Shown here: positions 51,327-60,255 of the stretch, piece after piece
Position numbering within the stretch: the stretch's first letter is position 1
Layout: every line of letters starts with the position of its first letter
Source of the DNA: an uncultured Pelagibacteraceae bacterium
GTDB taxonomy: Bacteria > Pseudomonadota > Alphaproteobacteria > Pelagibacterales > Pelagibacteraceae
NCBI GenBank assembly: GCA_902572515.1
Contig: CACGGJ010000002.1
Span: 62,001-126,000 of the forward strand
DNA length: 64,000 nucleotides
Direction: 5' to 3'
Program-made: the position numbers and the translations under genes
Notes under the pieces: generated by a model
Told to the model about the DNA's origin: nothing
What the model saw: only the letters and a program-made list of their open reading frames with translations
The model's database searches: none

Positions 51327-51996
51327 ATTTATTGCACATATACTAGTGGTTGATGATGATGATGGAATTAGATCTCTTGTAAAAAAGTATTTAAATGAAA
51401 ATAAATTTTTAGTCACTACTGCTGAAAATGCAGAAAATGCATTTGAGAAAATAAAAATTATTAAGTTTGATTTAATAGTTTTGGATATCATGATGCCTGG
51501 TAAAAGTGGGCTTGAATTTTTAAAAGAAAATAAAAAAAAATTAGATACACCAGTTATACTTCTGACTGCTAAAGGTGAAGCAAGTGAAAGGGTTGAGGGG
51601 TTAGAGATTGGTGCTGATGATTATTTACCAAAACCATTTGAACCAAAAGAATTAATTCTAAGAATACAAAACATATTAAATAAAACTATCAAAACAGATC
51701 AGAAAAGAGTTATAGAATTTGCAAATGTTAAGATTGATTTGAATAAACTTTTAATATTTAAAAGTGAAAAAGAATTTAAGATTAATGCAACCGAAAAAAC
51801 TATTTTAGAAAAAATGATTAATAAACCTGGTAAAACATTTTCTAGGGAAGATATTGGTCAATTAATCAATCTAGATAAAGAGAGATCAATAGATGTTATT
51901 ATTACTAGGCTTAGAAAAAAAATTGAAATTGATCCAAAAAATCCAAAATTTTTACAGACAATAAGAGGTGCAGGATATGTTCTCTGGATTGAGTAA
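51319..51996 (+). CDS. OmpR-family response regulator (PetR/OmpR-like)
   Basis: A 225-aa two-component regulator. The receiver has an acidic pocket VVDDDDGI, the phosphoacceptor Asp in LIVLDIMMPGKSG near residue 53, LLTAKG (Thr) and DYLPKPFEPKEL (Lys). The C-terminal OmpR winged helix includes TFSREDIGQLINLDKERSIDVIITRLRKKIE and IRGAGYVLW. Its end overlaps the histidine kinase start by 20 bases, so the kinase is the obvious partner. SAR11 genomes carry few such systems; this is probably the EnvZ/OmpR-type one. Confidence 0.92.
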   Translation: MDKFIAHILVVDDDDGIRSLVKKYLNENKFLVTTAENAENAFEKIKIIKFDLIVLDIMMPGKSGLEFLKENKKKLDTPVILLTAKGEASERVEGLEIGADDYLPKPFEPKELILRIQNILNKTIKTDQKRVIEFANVKIDLNKLLIFKSEKEFKINATEKTILEKMINKPGKTFSREDIGQLINLDKERSIDVIITRLRKKIEIDPKNPKFLQTIRGAGYVLWIE

Positions 51997-53296
51997 TTAC
52001 TTAAAAAAAATATTACCAAAAAGATTATTTTACAGAGCGCTTCTTATAGTTGCTATTCCAGTTTTGGTTTTGCAACTAGTAATTACAATTGTCTTTTTTG
52101 ATAGCCTTTGGATCAAAACAAATAAAGGTATGACAAGAACCTTGGTAAATGAAATTAGTACATTTATTGAAGCCTATGGAAGTGAGCAAGAAAATAAACA
52201 AGAGTTGCTAGATCTTTTTTCTATATTTTTAGATTTAAATATTGAATTCGCCAATAACGAAAAATTGCAAAATACAGATACCGAAAGATGGTTTAGTCCT
52301 ATAGATAGAACTTTAAGAAGAGAGCTAAAATCTAAATTTGGAGTAGATGAATACTGGTTTGATACAACAAGTTATCAAGAATTAATTGATTTAAGAATTA
52401 AATATGAAGATAGTTATTTTAAATTTTTAGTGCCTAAAGACAGAGTTGCAAGTTCTTCAGCAAGAATATTCGCACTTTGGATCACAGTACCTGCAATTAT
52501 AATGGTGATCATTTCTCTAATTTTTTTAAAAAATCAAACCAGACCTATCACTAACCTAGCTCGTGCGGCTGAAAGGTTTGGTAAAGGAGAAAATATTGAA
52601 GAGTTCAAACCTTCTGGGGCCCTTGAAATAAGACAAGCAGGACATGAATTTGATAAAATGAGAAAGAGAATTGAAAGACACTTAAATCAAAGAACAGAAA
52701 TGTTATCTGGAATAAGTCATGATTTAAGGACACCCTTAACAAGGATGAAACTACAATTAGCTTTTATAAAGGATAAAGAAACTGTAAATAAATTGACTGA
52801 AGACATCAATGAAATGGAGAAAATGTTAAATGAATATTTACAATTCACCAGCTCATCATATGTTGAAAAAGATGAAATGTTTAATTTATCTGAATTAATT
52901 TCAGAAGTTATTGAAAAATATAATAATGAAAATATTTCACAAAACTTAACATCAAGAATTTACTTTAATGGTAGGAAAAATTTAATTAATAGGTGTTTAA
53001 ATAATTTAGTTGATAATTCACTAAAATATGCAAATAAAGTTGAAATTAGCTTAAGTAAAAAAAATACAAACTTATTCATTATTATTGATGATGATGGTCC
53101 TGGAATACCGAAAAATGAATATGAAAATGTATTTAAACCTTTCTATAAAATAGATAAAGGTCGAGCAGACTCTAAATCAAGTGTCGGTCTTGGCTTGTCA
53201 ATTTCGTCAGACATTATCAAATCTCACGGAGGAAATATAATGTTAGAAAAATCAAAAATGGATGGTTTAAGAGTTAAGGTTTTCTTGCCTGTTTAA
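51977..53296 (+). CDS. EnvZ-like sensor histidine kinase
   Basis: A 439-aa membrane kinase. One helix near residues 20-40 (ALLIVAIPVLVLQLVITIVFF), a periplasmic domain of about 120 aa, a second helix (IFALWITVPAIIMVIISLIFL), a HAMP linker (RPITNLARAAERFGKGE), the H-box GISHDLRTPLTRMKLQL, N-box CLNNLVDNSLKYA, D-box IDDDGPGIP and G2 VGLGLSI are all present. The ATG at 51977 was preferred over a GTG three codons earlier. Its 3' end overlaps the convergent ubiK-like gene by 23 bases. The signal sensed is unknown. Confidence 0.92.
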   Translation: MFSGLSNYLKKILPKRLFYRALLIVAIPVLVLQLVITIVFFDSLWIKTNKGMTRTLVNEISTFIEAYGSEQENKQELLDLFSIFLDLNIEFANNEKLQNTDTERWFSPIDRTLRRELKSKFGVDEYWFDTTSYQELIDLRIKYEDSYFKFLVPKDRVASSSARIFALWITVPAIIMVIISLIFLKNQTRPITNLARAAERFGKGENIEEFKPSGALEIRQAGHEFDKMRKRIERHLNQRTEMLSGISHDLRTPLTRMKLQLAFIKDKETVNKLTEDINEMEKMLNEYLQFTSSSYVEKDEMFNLSELISEVIEKYNNENISQNLTSRIYFNGRKNLINRCLNNLVDNSLKYANKVEISLSKKNTNLFIIIDDDGPGIPKNEYENVFKPFYKIDKGRADSKSSVGLGLSISSDIIKSHGGNIMLEKSKMDGLRVKVFLPV

Positions 53297-53525
53297 CTTT
53301 TTTATTTTTTTTTCTCTCAAGTTTATTTATTTTATTTTCAAGATTCTCAACACGTTTTGAGAGTACTTCAAACTCATCTTTACTTGTAAGTTTCATTTTA
53401 AAAACAAATTCATCTCTTTTAGATTTTAAGATATTAAATAATTCAGTAGTTAAGTCTTTTGAAGATACTAGTCCCTGCTCTATTAATTTAGCAAACTTAT
53501 CAATTATAAATTTAGAATTTTTCAT
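53274..53525 (-). CDS. BMFP-domain (UbiK-like) coiled-coil protein
   Basis: An 83-aa protein with an N-terminal helical region (KFIIDKFAKLIEQGLVSSKDL) and a C-terminal trimeric-coiled-coil-like stretch LTSKDEFEVLSKRVENLENKINKLE with a basic tail. This matches the YqiC/UbiK (DUF526) pattern of an accessory factor for ubiquinone synthesis or membrane fusion. The track start at 53540 is also possible; the ATG at 53525 gives a more typical N-terminus. It is divergent from lgt. Confidence 0.75.
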   Translation of the reverse strand: MKNSKFIIDKFAKLIEQGLVSSKDLTTELFNILKSKRDEFVFKMKLTSKDEFEVLSKRVENLENKINKLERKKNKKVKQARKP

Positions 53526-53557
53526 ATTTAAGATATACATTATAAGTATTATTAGAA

Positions 53558-54328
53558 ATGTTCATTAATAATTTTGACCCAGTAGCCTTAGAAATATTTT
53601 CTTTAGAGATCAGGTGGTATTCTTTGGCTTATATATTTGGAATTATATTTGGTTGGATTCTCGCTAAAAAATTATTTATCCAAGACATAGAAGTTAAAAA
53701 TAAATTTGATGATTATTTAACTTATTTAATTATAGGTATAATTTTAGGAGGAAGACTTGGTTATATTTTTATTTATAATTTAAGTTTTTATATAAATAAT
53801 CCATTAGATATATTTAAAATTTGGCAAGGAGGGATGTCCTTCCACGGTGGTTTAATTGGAGTTATTTTGGCATCTATATTTTTTGCTAAAAAAAATAATC
53901 AAAACCCGTTTTTATATATGGATATTGTCGCTTTAGTAGCTCCATTCGGTTTATTTTTTGGACGAATAGCAAACTTTATAAATTCAGAGTTATATGGAAA
54001 TGTAACTAATGTGCCCTGGGCAGTAATATTTGTACAGGTAGATAATCTTCCTAGGCATCCCTCACAACTATATGAAGCACTATTAGAAGGTTTATTTCTA
54101 TTTTTATTATTAATTTATTTTAGAAATAAATTTTCAAACAAACCTGGTGTAATTTCAGGATTATTTTTAATAATTTACTCAATCTTCAGATTTGTTGTTG
54201 AATTTTATAGAGCACCAGATGAACAGCTAGGTTATGCATTTTTAAACTTAACAATGGGACAAGTAGTAAGTTTAATATTTATACTATCAGGAGTAATCTT
54301 ATTTTATTTAAAATATGAAGCTCGCTAA
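53558..54328 (+). CDS. lgt: Prolipoprotein diacylglyceryl transferase
   Basis: Inner-membrane enzyme transferring diacylglycerol from phosphatidylglycerol to the lipobox Cys of prolipoproteins such as BamD. Seven membrane helices are seen. Lgt signatures are RWYSLAYIFGIIFGW, GGRLGYIFIYNLSFY, the H-rich GGMSFHGGLIGV, and GRIANFINSELYG with the catalytic Arg/Asn. There are 256 aa. The 3' end overlaps the NDUFAF7-like gene by 14 bases. Confidence 0.95.
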   Translation: MFINNFDPVALEIFSLEIRWYSLAYIFGIIFGWILAKKLFIQDIEVKNKFDDYLTYLIIGIILGGRLGYIFIYNLSFYINNPLDIFKIWQGGMSFHGGLIGVILASIFFAKKNNQNPFLYMDIVALVAPFGLFFGRIANFINSELYGNVTNVPWAVIFVQVDNLPRHPSQLYEALLEGLFLFLLLIYFRNKFSNKPGVISGLFLIIYSIFRFVVEFYRAPDEQLGYAFLNLTMGQVVSLIFILSGVILFYLKYEAR

Positions 54329-55367
54329 AACAAATAATTTACCATTAGATCAATTTATAAATTTAGCTCTTTACGATAAGGATAAGGGTTTTTATATGAA
54401 AAAGAATCCTTTTGGTGAAGATGGAGACTTTATTACTGCTCCCAATATCACAAGATTATTTTCAGAGATAATTGCAATTTGGACAATTACTTTTTGGAAA
54501 AGTATAGGCTCTCCAAGAAAATTTAATTTGCTAGAACTGGGAGCTGGAAATGGCGAAATGATGAAGGTTATAGATGAGACACTTATAAATTTTCCCGAAT
54601 GTTACAACGCCTGCAGTTTTGTAATTCATGAAAAAAGTGATTTTTTAATAAATGAACAAAAGAAAAATTTAATTTCTAAAAAATTTTCATGGTTAAAAAA
54701 TATTGAAAAAATAAAACCTAACCCAACAATTTTTTTAGCTAATGAATTCTTTGATGCCATACCAATCAAACAATTTTTTAAAAAAAAAGATGGTTGGTTT
54801 GAAAGATTCGTAAATTTGAATGATCCAAAACAAGCTGAGTTTAAAGATGAAAAAATTGATATAAAAAAAATTGAGGAACATCTAAATTTTGAAATATCAA
54901 AAAATCAGAACATTATAGAATATTCACCAGATACATTTAAATATTTAAAAAAAATTTGCAATTTAATAGAAAAAAATGATGGTGGAATGTTGGTTATTGA
55001 TTATGGTTATGCAGATAGCAAAATGCATGAGACTCTTCAGGCAGTTAATAATCACAAATATTCTAACATTTTAGAAAATATTGGAGACTCTGATATTACT
55101 TACAATATAAACTTTCATTCTTTTGAGAAATTTATAAATCAGTTTAAAGAAATTAATTCAATTTTTACAAATCAAAAAAAATTTTTAACAAGTATGGGTA
55201 TTCTTCAAAGAGCAGAAATAATCAGCAAAAATATAGCATTTTCTAAAAAAACAGATTTATTTTATCGGGTAAGACGTTTAATAGATGAAAAGCAAATGGG
55301 TGAATTGTTCAAAGTCATGCTTATAAAAAATAAGAAAAATAATTTTAGAACAGGTTTTCAAAATTGA
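54315..55367 (+). CDS. NDUFAF7/MidA-family SAM-dependent arginine methyltransferase-like protein
   Basis: A 350-aa Rossmann methyltransferase of the MidA family. Typical parts are YDKDKGFYMKKNPFGEDGDFITAPNITRLFSEIIA, the SAM loop NLLELGAGNGEMMKVID, IFLANEFFDAIPIKQF and GMLVIDYGYADSKMHETLQAV. In mitochondria this family methylates a complex I subunit and is needed for complex I assembly; a similar role is likely here. It lies in the usual alphaproteobacterial order lgt-NDUFAF7-pgeF and shares TTGA with pgeF. Confidence 0.88.
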   Translation: MKLAKTNNLPLDQFINLALYDKDKGFYMKKNPFGEDGDFITAPNITRLFSEIIAIWTITFWKSIGSPRKFNLLELGAGNGEMMKVIDETLINFPECYNACSFVIHEKSDFLINEQKKNLISKKFSWLKNIEKIKPNPTIFLANEFFDAIPIKQFFKKKDGWFERFVNLNDPKQAEFKDEKIDIKKIEEHLNFEISKNQNIIEYSPDTFKYLKKICNLIEKNDGGMLVIDYGYADSKMHETLQAVNNHKYSNILENIGDSDITYNINFHSFEKFINQFKEINSIFTNQKKFLTSMGILQRAEIISKNIAFSKKTDLFYRVRRLIDEKQMGELFKVMLIKNKKNNFRTGFQN

Positions 55368-56122
55368 TAAAATCAAAAAAACTCTCGAAAATTAAAATAA
55401 TTAAACATGGTTTTTTTAATAAAACTGGTGGTAAATCAAAAAAAATTTATAAGAGTTTAAACTGTGGCCATGGTTCTAAAGACAAACGATCAGATGTAAA
55501 AAAAAATTTACAAATAGTTAAAAAAAAAATAAATAGCACCGCTAAAAGTATTTTTTTACTTCATCAAATACATAGTAATAAGTTTGTTTATATTAATAAA
55601 AAAAATATATTTAAATCAAAACCAAAAGCAGACGCAGTAATTACAAACCAAAAAAACATACCAATTGGTGTTTTAACTGCTGATTGTGTGCCGATTTTAA
55701 TCTGTGATGAAAGAGCAAAATTAATTGCAGCAATTCATGCTGGTTGGAAAGGTGCATACAAAGATATAATTAGCAAAGTAATCCAATTTATGATCAAAAA
55801 AGGATCTAATCCTAAAAATATTACTGCAGCTATCGGACCTGCTATCTCAGCTAAAAATTATGAAGTCAAGCAAGATTTTAAAAAAAAATTTATAAAAAAG
55901 GATAAAAAAAATAATAAATTTTTTAAAATTAAGTACAAAAAGCTTTATTTTGATTTGCCTAAGTATGTGAAATCGTGCCTTTTAAAGAATAAAATAAAAA
56001 ATATTGAATCTATAAATATTGATACATTTGATGTTAAAAATAATTTTTTTAGTGCAAGAAGAGCGTTAAGGCTAAATCATGATGATTATGGTAGAAATAT
56101 TTCAATAATTATGCTTTATTAG
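55364..56122 (+). CDS. pgeF: Peptidoglycan editing factor PgeF (laccase-domain, YfiH family)
   Basis: Multicopper-oxidase-like fold protein of the YfiH/DUF152 family; the family hydrolyses UDP-MurNAc-L-Ser to keep peptidoglycan composition correct. Key segments: FLLHQIHSNKFVYI (His), KADAVITNQKNIPIGVLTADCVPILIC (Cys), AAIHAGWKGAYKDII (His) and AAIGPAISAKNYEV. There are 252 aa. The start is TTG at 55364, overlapping the previous stop as TTGA. High Lys content. Fits the cell-wall theme of this chromosome region. Confidence 0.88.
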   Translation: MIKSKKLSKIKIIKHGFFNKTGGKSKKIYKSLNCGHGSKDKRSDVKKNLQIVKKKINSTAKSIFLLHQIHSNKFVYINKKNIFKSKPKADAVITNQKNIPIGVLTADCVPILICDERAKLIAAIHAGWKGAYKDIISKVIQFMIKKGSNPKNITAAIGPAISAKNYEVKQDFKKKFIKKDKKNNKFFKIKYKKLYFDLPKYVKSCLLKNKIKNIESINIDTFDVKNNFFSARRALRLNHDDYGRNISIIMLY

Positions 56123-56131
56123 GTTTTTTTA

Positions 56132-57064
56132 ATGAAATTATTATCCGGAAACAGCAACAAACCATTAAGCAAAAATATTGCTAAATATCTTAAATCTAAA
56201 TTAGTTAACTCTAGTATTAGAAATTTTTCTGATGGAGAAATTTATGTTGAAATAAATGAGAATATCAGAGGAAACAGTATTTTTATTATTCAATCTGTAT
56301 CTTCGCCTGCTAATGATAATTTGATGGAGCTTTTGTTATGTATTGATGCACTAAAAAGATCTTCTGCAAAAAATATAACTGCAGTAATTCCATATTTTGG
56401 TTATGCTAGACAGGACAGAAAAGTAGTACCTAGAACTTCAATTTCAGCAAAGTTAGTATCAAACTTAATTACAAAAGCTGGTGCTGACAGAGTGGTTACT
56501 GTTGATTTACATGCAGGTCAAATTCAAGGTTTCTTTGATATTCCAGTCGACAACTTGTTTGCAACACCTATTTTTGCAAGACATGCAAAAAAAAAGATAA
56601 ATAGTAAAAACCTTATTTGCGTTGCTCCAGATGTGGGTGGAACTGAGCGAGCAAGAGCACTGGGTAAGCTCTTAAATGTTGGATTAGCCATTGTAGATAA
56701 AAGACGACCAAAACCAGGTCAATCCCAAGTAATGAATGTGATAGGAGATGTAAAAGGTAAAACTTGTATAATTGTAGATGATATAATCGATTCTGGTGGA
56801 ACAATAGTAAATGCAGCTAAAGCTCTTAAAGATAGAGGGGCTAAAGAAGTTTATGTCTATATAACTCATGGTGTACTCAGCGGTGAAGCTGTAAAAAAAA
56901 TTAAAAATTCAGTAATTAAGAATTTAGTAATAACTGATACAATCGATAACATGAGCAGAACTAAAGGTGTTAAAAACATTGAGGTTCTGTCAATTTCAGG
57001 GCTTATGGGAGAAGCAATTAAAAGAATATCTAATTCAACCTCAGTATCAGATTTATTCAAATAA
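56132..57064 (+). CDS. prs: Ribose-phosphate pyrophosphokinase
   Basis: Makes PRPP for purine, pyrimidine, His and Trp synthesis. Signatures: [26 protein letters not shown] near residue 94, [21 protein letters not shown], the flexible-loop [10 protein letters not shown] and PRPP loop [14 protein letters not shown]. At 310 aa it has family length. It comes after pgeF with a 9-base gap and before rplY, a proteobacterial neighbourhood (prs-rplY-pth-ychF). Confidence 0.97.
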   Translation: MKLLSGNSNKPLSKNIAKYLKSKLVNSSIRNFSDGEIYVEINENIRGNSIFIIQSVSSPANDNLMELLLCIDALKRSSAKNITAVIPYFGYARQDRKVVPRTSISAKLVSNLITKAGADRVVTVDLHAGQIQGFFDIPVDNLFATPIFARHAKKKINSKNLICVAPDVGGTERARALGKLLNVGLAIVDKRRPKPGQSQVMNVIGDVKGKTCIIVDDIIDSGGTIVNAAKALKDRGAKEVYVYITHGVLSGEAVKKIKNSVIKNLVITDTIDNMSRTKGVKNIEVLSISGLMGEAIKRISNSTSVSDLFK

Positions 57065-57068
57065 ATAC

Positions 57069-57109
57069 CTTGAGTTATTAAGTAACTTGAGCTAAAAACC
57101 CTTGTTTTT
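57069..57109 (+). promoter_or_regulatory. Two tandem hairpins in the prs-rplY gap
   Basis: CTTGAGTTA (57069-57077) can pair with TAACTTGAG (57083-57091) over nine bases, two of them G-U, around a five-base loop. AAAAAC (57094-57099) can pair with GTTTTT (57104-57109) around CCTT. The second arm abuts the rplY ATG, leaving no room for a Shine-Dalgarno site. It may be a processing, attenuation or translational control element, or chance in AT-rich DNA. Confidence 0.3.
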
Positions 57110-57823
57110 ATGAATTCATTAGACGCCAACATCAGAAATACCAAAACTAAAGGTGAATTAAATTCATTAAGAGATAATGGTAATGTGCCTGCTATAATTT
57201 ATGGTGGGGAGGCTCAAAACGAGAAAATTTCCATATCTAAAAAAATACTTAAATCACTAATTGAAAAAGAAAACTTTTTATCAAGCATCATAACTTTAAA
57301 TATTGATGGCAAACCTCAAAAAGTTCTACCAAGAGAAATAAAATATGACATTATATCAGATGAACCAATTCATGTAGACTTTCTAAGAATTGTTGCAGGT
57401 ATAAAAGTTAGAATTGAAGTTCCGGTAAAATTTTTAAATCATGAAAAATCTCCTGGTTTAAAAAGGGGTGGGGTTTTAAATATTGTACGAAGAAAAGTAG
57501 AGCTAAAATGTCCAAGCGAAAAAATTCCTGAAAATCTTGTAATAGATCTTGATGGAGTTGATATAGGAGAGAGTTTTAAAATCTCTTCTATAAATCTTGA
57601 CAGTGAAGTTACTCCTACAATTCAAGGAAGAGATTTCGTAATTGCAACACTAGCAGCTCCGACTGTTATGAAAGAACCTGAAAAACCTGCAGAAGCTGAG
57701 GCGGCTGAGGGAGAGGGTGCTGAAGGAGCAGAAGCGGCAGCAGCTGAGGGTGGAGATAAGCCAGCAGCTGAAGGTGATAAAAAAGAAGGTGAAGATAAAA
57801 AACCTGCTGAAGAGAAAAAATAA
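57110..57823 (+). CDS. rplY: 50S ribosomal protein L25/Ctc with Ala-Glu-Lys-rich tail
   Basis: 5S rRNA-binding ribosomal protein of the long (TL5/Ctc) type. The N-terminal L25 domain is DANIRNTKTKGELNSLRDNGNVPAIIYGG. The C-terminal beta domain includes VPVKFLNHEKSPGLKRGGVLNIVRRKVELKCP and IDLDGVDIGESFKISSI. The last 50 residues (AEAEAAEGEGAEGAEAAAAE...) are low-complexity and encoded by unusually GC-rich codons. There are 237 aa. It sits between prs and pth, the conserved order. Confidence 0.95.
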   Translation: MNSLDANIRNTKTKGELNSLRDNGNVPAIIYGGEAQNEKISISKKILKSLIEKENFLSSIITLNIDGKPQKVLPREIKYDIISDEPIHVDFLRIVAGIKVRIEVPVKFLNHEKSPGLKRGGVLNIVRRKVELKCPSEKIPENLVIDLDGVDIGESFKISSINLDSEVTPTIQGRDFVIATLAAPTVMKEPEKPAEAEAAEGEGAEGAEAAAAEGGDKPAAEGDKKEGEDKKPAEEKK

Positions 57824-57864
57824 GTTAATTAAAATTGAATTTTATCCTCCAATATTAATATTTT

Positions 57865-58425
57865 ATGCTTCTACTTGTAGGATTAGGCAATCCAACCCCA
57901 GACAGTGAAAACAATAGACACAATATTGGTTTCAAGATTATAGATGCAATAAATAAAAAATTTGGACTTTCAAAACAAAAACCAAAATTCAAAGGACTTC
58001 TTACGACTGGTAATGTAGGAGATCAAAAGGTTTACGCTATTAAACCTTTAACTTTTATGAATAATTCTGGAATTTGTATTAGAGAATTAATTGAATATTT
58101 TAAAATAGATGCTCAGAATGTTATCGTTTTTCATGATGATCTAGATATAGAATTTGGAAAGATTAAAGCAAAATTTGGTGGATCTGATGCTGGACATAAC
58201 GGAATTGCATCAATAGATAAATTTATTGGTAAAGATTATTCAAGAGTTCGAATAGGAATTGGTAAACCAAAAGATAAAATTGAAGTAAGTGATTTTGTTC
58301 TTCAAAATTTTGATGAGGATGAAATGCTTGAATTGGAAAAAATTACAAATAACATCACAGATACTATTTCAATACTTATCGACAAAAAATTAGATTTATT
58401 CTCTAGCACTGTAAATAATAAATAA
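57865..58425 (+). CDS. pth: Peptidyl-tRNA hydrolase
   Basis: Releases peptides from peptidyl-tRNA that drops off ribosomes. The 186-aa sequence has GLGNPTPDSENNRHNIGFKII (catalytic His near 20, Asn near 8), KPLTFMNNSGICI, VFHDDLDIEFGKIKAKFGGSDAGHNGIASI and YSRVRIGIGKP. All active-site residues are present. The final base of its stop is the first base of the ychF ATG (TAATG). Confidence 0.97.
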   Translation: MLLLVGLGNPTPDSENNRHNIGFKIIDAINKKFGLSKQKPKFKGLLTTGNVGDQKVYAIKPLTFMNNSGICIRELIEYFKIDAQNVIVFHDDLDIEFGKIKAKFGGSDAGHNGIASIDKFIGKDYSRVRIGIGKPKDKIEVSDFVLQNFDEDEMLELEKITNNITDTISILIDKKLDLFSSTVNNK

Positions 58426-59498
58426 TGAGTTTTAAATGTGGAATTGTTGGTTTGCCTAATGTGGGTAAATCTACACTTTTCAATGCACTTACAAACTCAA
58501 GCAAAGCTCAAGCTGCAAATTTTCCATTTTGCACCATAGATCCCAATGTGGGAGTAGTCCCTGTTCCAGACGAAAGATTGAACAAATTATCAGAAGTTTC
58601 AAAATCAAAAAAAACAATAAATACAACTATTTCATTTGTAGACATAGCTGGTCTTGTCAAAGGTGCTTCTAAAGGTGAAGGATTAGGCAATAAATTTCTG
58701 TCCCACATAAGAGAAGTTGATGCAGTTATTCATATGATTAGATGCTTTGACTCAGATGATATTCAAAATGTTAATCCTGATGTTGACCCAATAAGAGATC
58801 TTGAGATCATTGAAACTGAGATGATGCTAGCTGATTTAGAATCTATTCAAAAAAGACTTGAAAAAAATAATAAGAAAAATGTAGACGAAGATCAGATAAA
58901 GATTTTAGAAATTGCATTAGACTGTATTAATAATGATAAAGATATATCAATATTAAAATCTCAATTTGATACCAAACAACTTAATCAAAGTGGTCTTTTA
59001 TCAATAAAACCAAAGATTTTTGTTTGCAATGTAGATGAACAAAGTGTCCAGGGGGGAAATAAATATACTAAAGACTTTATTGAAAAATTTGGAAAAGATA
59101 ACACTCTGATTGTTTCTGCGGACATAGAGAACCAAATAAATGAATTAGCAGATGATGAAAAAAAAAATTATATGGATATGATTGGTTTAAAAGATACAGG
59201 TTTAAGTATGTTAATTCAAAAAGGCTATAAAATATTAGAACTTGATACGTATTTTACTTCTGGACCTGAAGAAACAAGGGCTTGGACTATACGAAAAAAC
59301 TGCACTGCTCCTAAAGCTGCAGGCGAAATTCATACAGATTTTGAAAAAGGTTTCATTAGAGCTGAAACTATATCTTATGAAGATTTTGTTGCTAATGATG
59401 GATGGGTAAATTCTAAAACTAATGGAAAAATGAGATTAGAAGGTAAAGAATATATTGTTAAAGATGGAGATGTATTAAACTTCAGATTCAACACGTGA
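58425..59498 (+). CDS. ychF: Redox-regulated ATPase YchF (Obg-family)
   Basis: P-loop NTPase that prefers ATP and associates with ribosomes. G1 is VGLPNVGKSTLFNAL, G2/G3 region is VDIAGLVKGASKGEGLGNKFLSHIREVDAVIHMIRCF, and the C-terminal TGS domain (LDTYFTSGPEETRAWTIRKNCTAPKAAGEIHTDFEKGFIRAE) is intact. At 357 aa it has family length. Usually paired with pth, as here. The 3' end overlaps the convergent petC by 24 bases. Confidence 0.97.
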   Translation: MSFKCGIVGLPNVGKSTLFNALTNSSKAQAANFPFCTIDPNVGVVPVPDERLNKLSEVSKSKKTINTTISFVDIAGLVKGASKGEGLGNKFLSHIREVDAVIHMIRCFDSDDIQNVNPDVDPIRDLEIIETEMMLADLESIQKRLEKNNKKNVDEDQIKILEIALDCINNDKDISILKSQFDTKQLNQSGLLSIKPKIFVCNVDEQSVQGGNKYTKDFIEKFGKDNTLIVSADIENQINELADDEKKNYMDMIGLKDTGLSMLIQKGYKILELDTYFTSGPEETRAWTIRKNCTAPKAAGEIHTDFEKGFIRAETISYEDFVANDGWVNSKTNGKMRLEGKEYIVKDGDVLNFRFNT

Positions 59499-60254
59499 CC
59501 AGATTCTTTTCATACTAAAATAAACTAAAACAGTCAAAATAATTAAATAAACAATCGCTTTAAAGCCCATCTGGTGTCGAGATTCTAAATGAGGTTCAGC
59601 TGACCACATTAAAAAGGTCGTTACATCTTTTGACATCTGTTCTACTGTTGCATTTGTTCCATCACCATACTCTACTAATCCATCTGATAATGGAGCAGCC
59701 ATTCTAATTTTGTTACCATACATATATTTGTTGTAGTAAACTCCATCATCTAAAGACACGTTGCTAGGAGCTTCTTCATATCCTTGTAATAAGGAATAGA
59801 TATAGTCAACTCCACCTCCTCTAGCTTTTACTAAAACAGACATGTCTGGAGGGTATGCACCACCATTTGCCGCTTGGGCAGCTTTTACATTGTCATATGG
59901 CATTACAAATTTATCAGATAATTTACCTGGTCTTGTAAACATTTCACCATCTGAATTTGGACCATCAGTTACTTCAAATGAAGCTGCTATAGCTTTAGCC
60001 TGAGCTTCAGAGAATTCTGGCCCTCCAGGCTCTGCTAAATTTCTATAACTTAAATACTTCATCGAATGACATGAGGCACATACTTCAGTATAAACTTGAT
60101 AACCTCTTTGAAGAGAAGCTCTATCAAATTTTCCAAATAGACCCTTAAAACTCCAGTCAGTTTTTAGATATTCTACTTTTTCAGCGGCAAAAGAAAATGA
60201 ATTTGAAGTAATAATTAAGATTATTATAGAAAATAATTTAAGTAAATTTTTCAC
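59475..60254 (-). CDS. petC: Cytochrome bc1 complex, cytochrome c1
   Basis: Heme subunit passing electrons from the Rieske protein to cytochrome c. It has a signal peptide (IIILIITSNSFSFAA), heme-binding CASCH at residues 59-63 (TEVCASCHSMKYLSYRNL), the axial Met region NKIRMAAPLSDGLVEYGDG, and one C-terminal membrane anchor (KAIVYLIILTVLVYFSMKRIW). There are 259 aa. The start is GTG at 60254, one base after petB. It is the last gene of petABC. Confidence 0.96.
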   Translation of the reverse strand: MKNLLKLFSIIILIITSNSFSFAAEKVEYLKTDWSFKGLFGKFDRASLQRGYQVYTEVCASCHSMKYLSYRNLAEPGGPEFSEAQAKAIAASFEVTDGPNSDGEMFTRPGKLSDKFVMPYDNVKAAQAANGGAYPPDMSVLVKARGGGVDYIYSLLQGYEEAPSNVSLDDGVYYNKYMYGNKIRMAAPLSDGLVEYGDGTNATVEQMSKDVTTFLMWSAEPHLESRHQMGFKAIVYLIILTVLVYFSMKRIWSRVESEV

Positions 60255-60255
60255 C

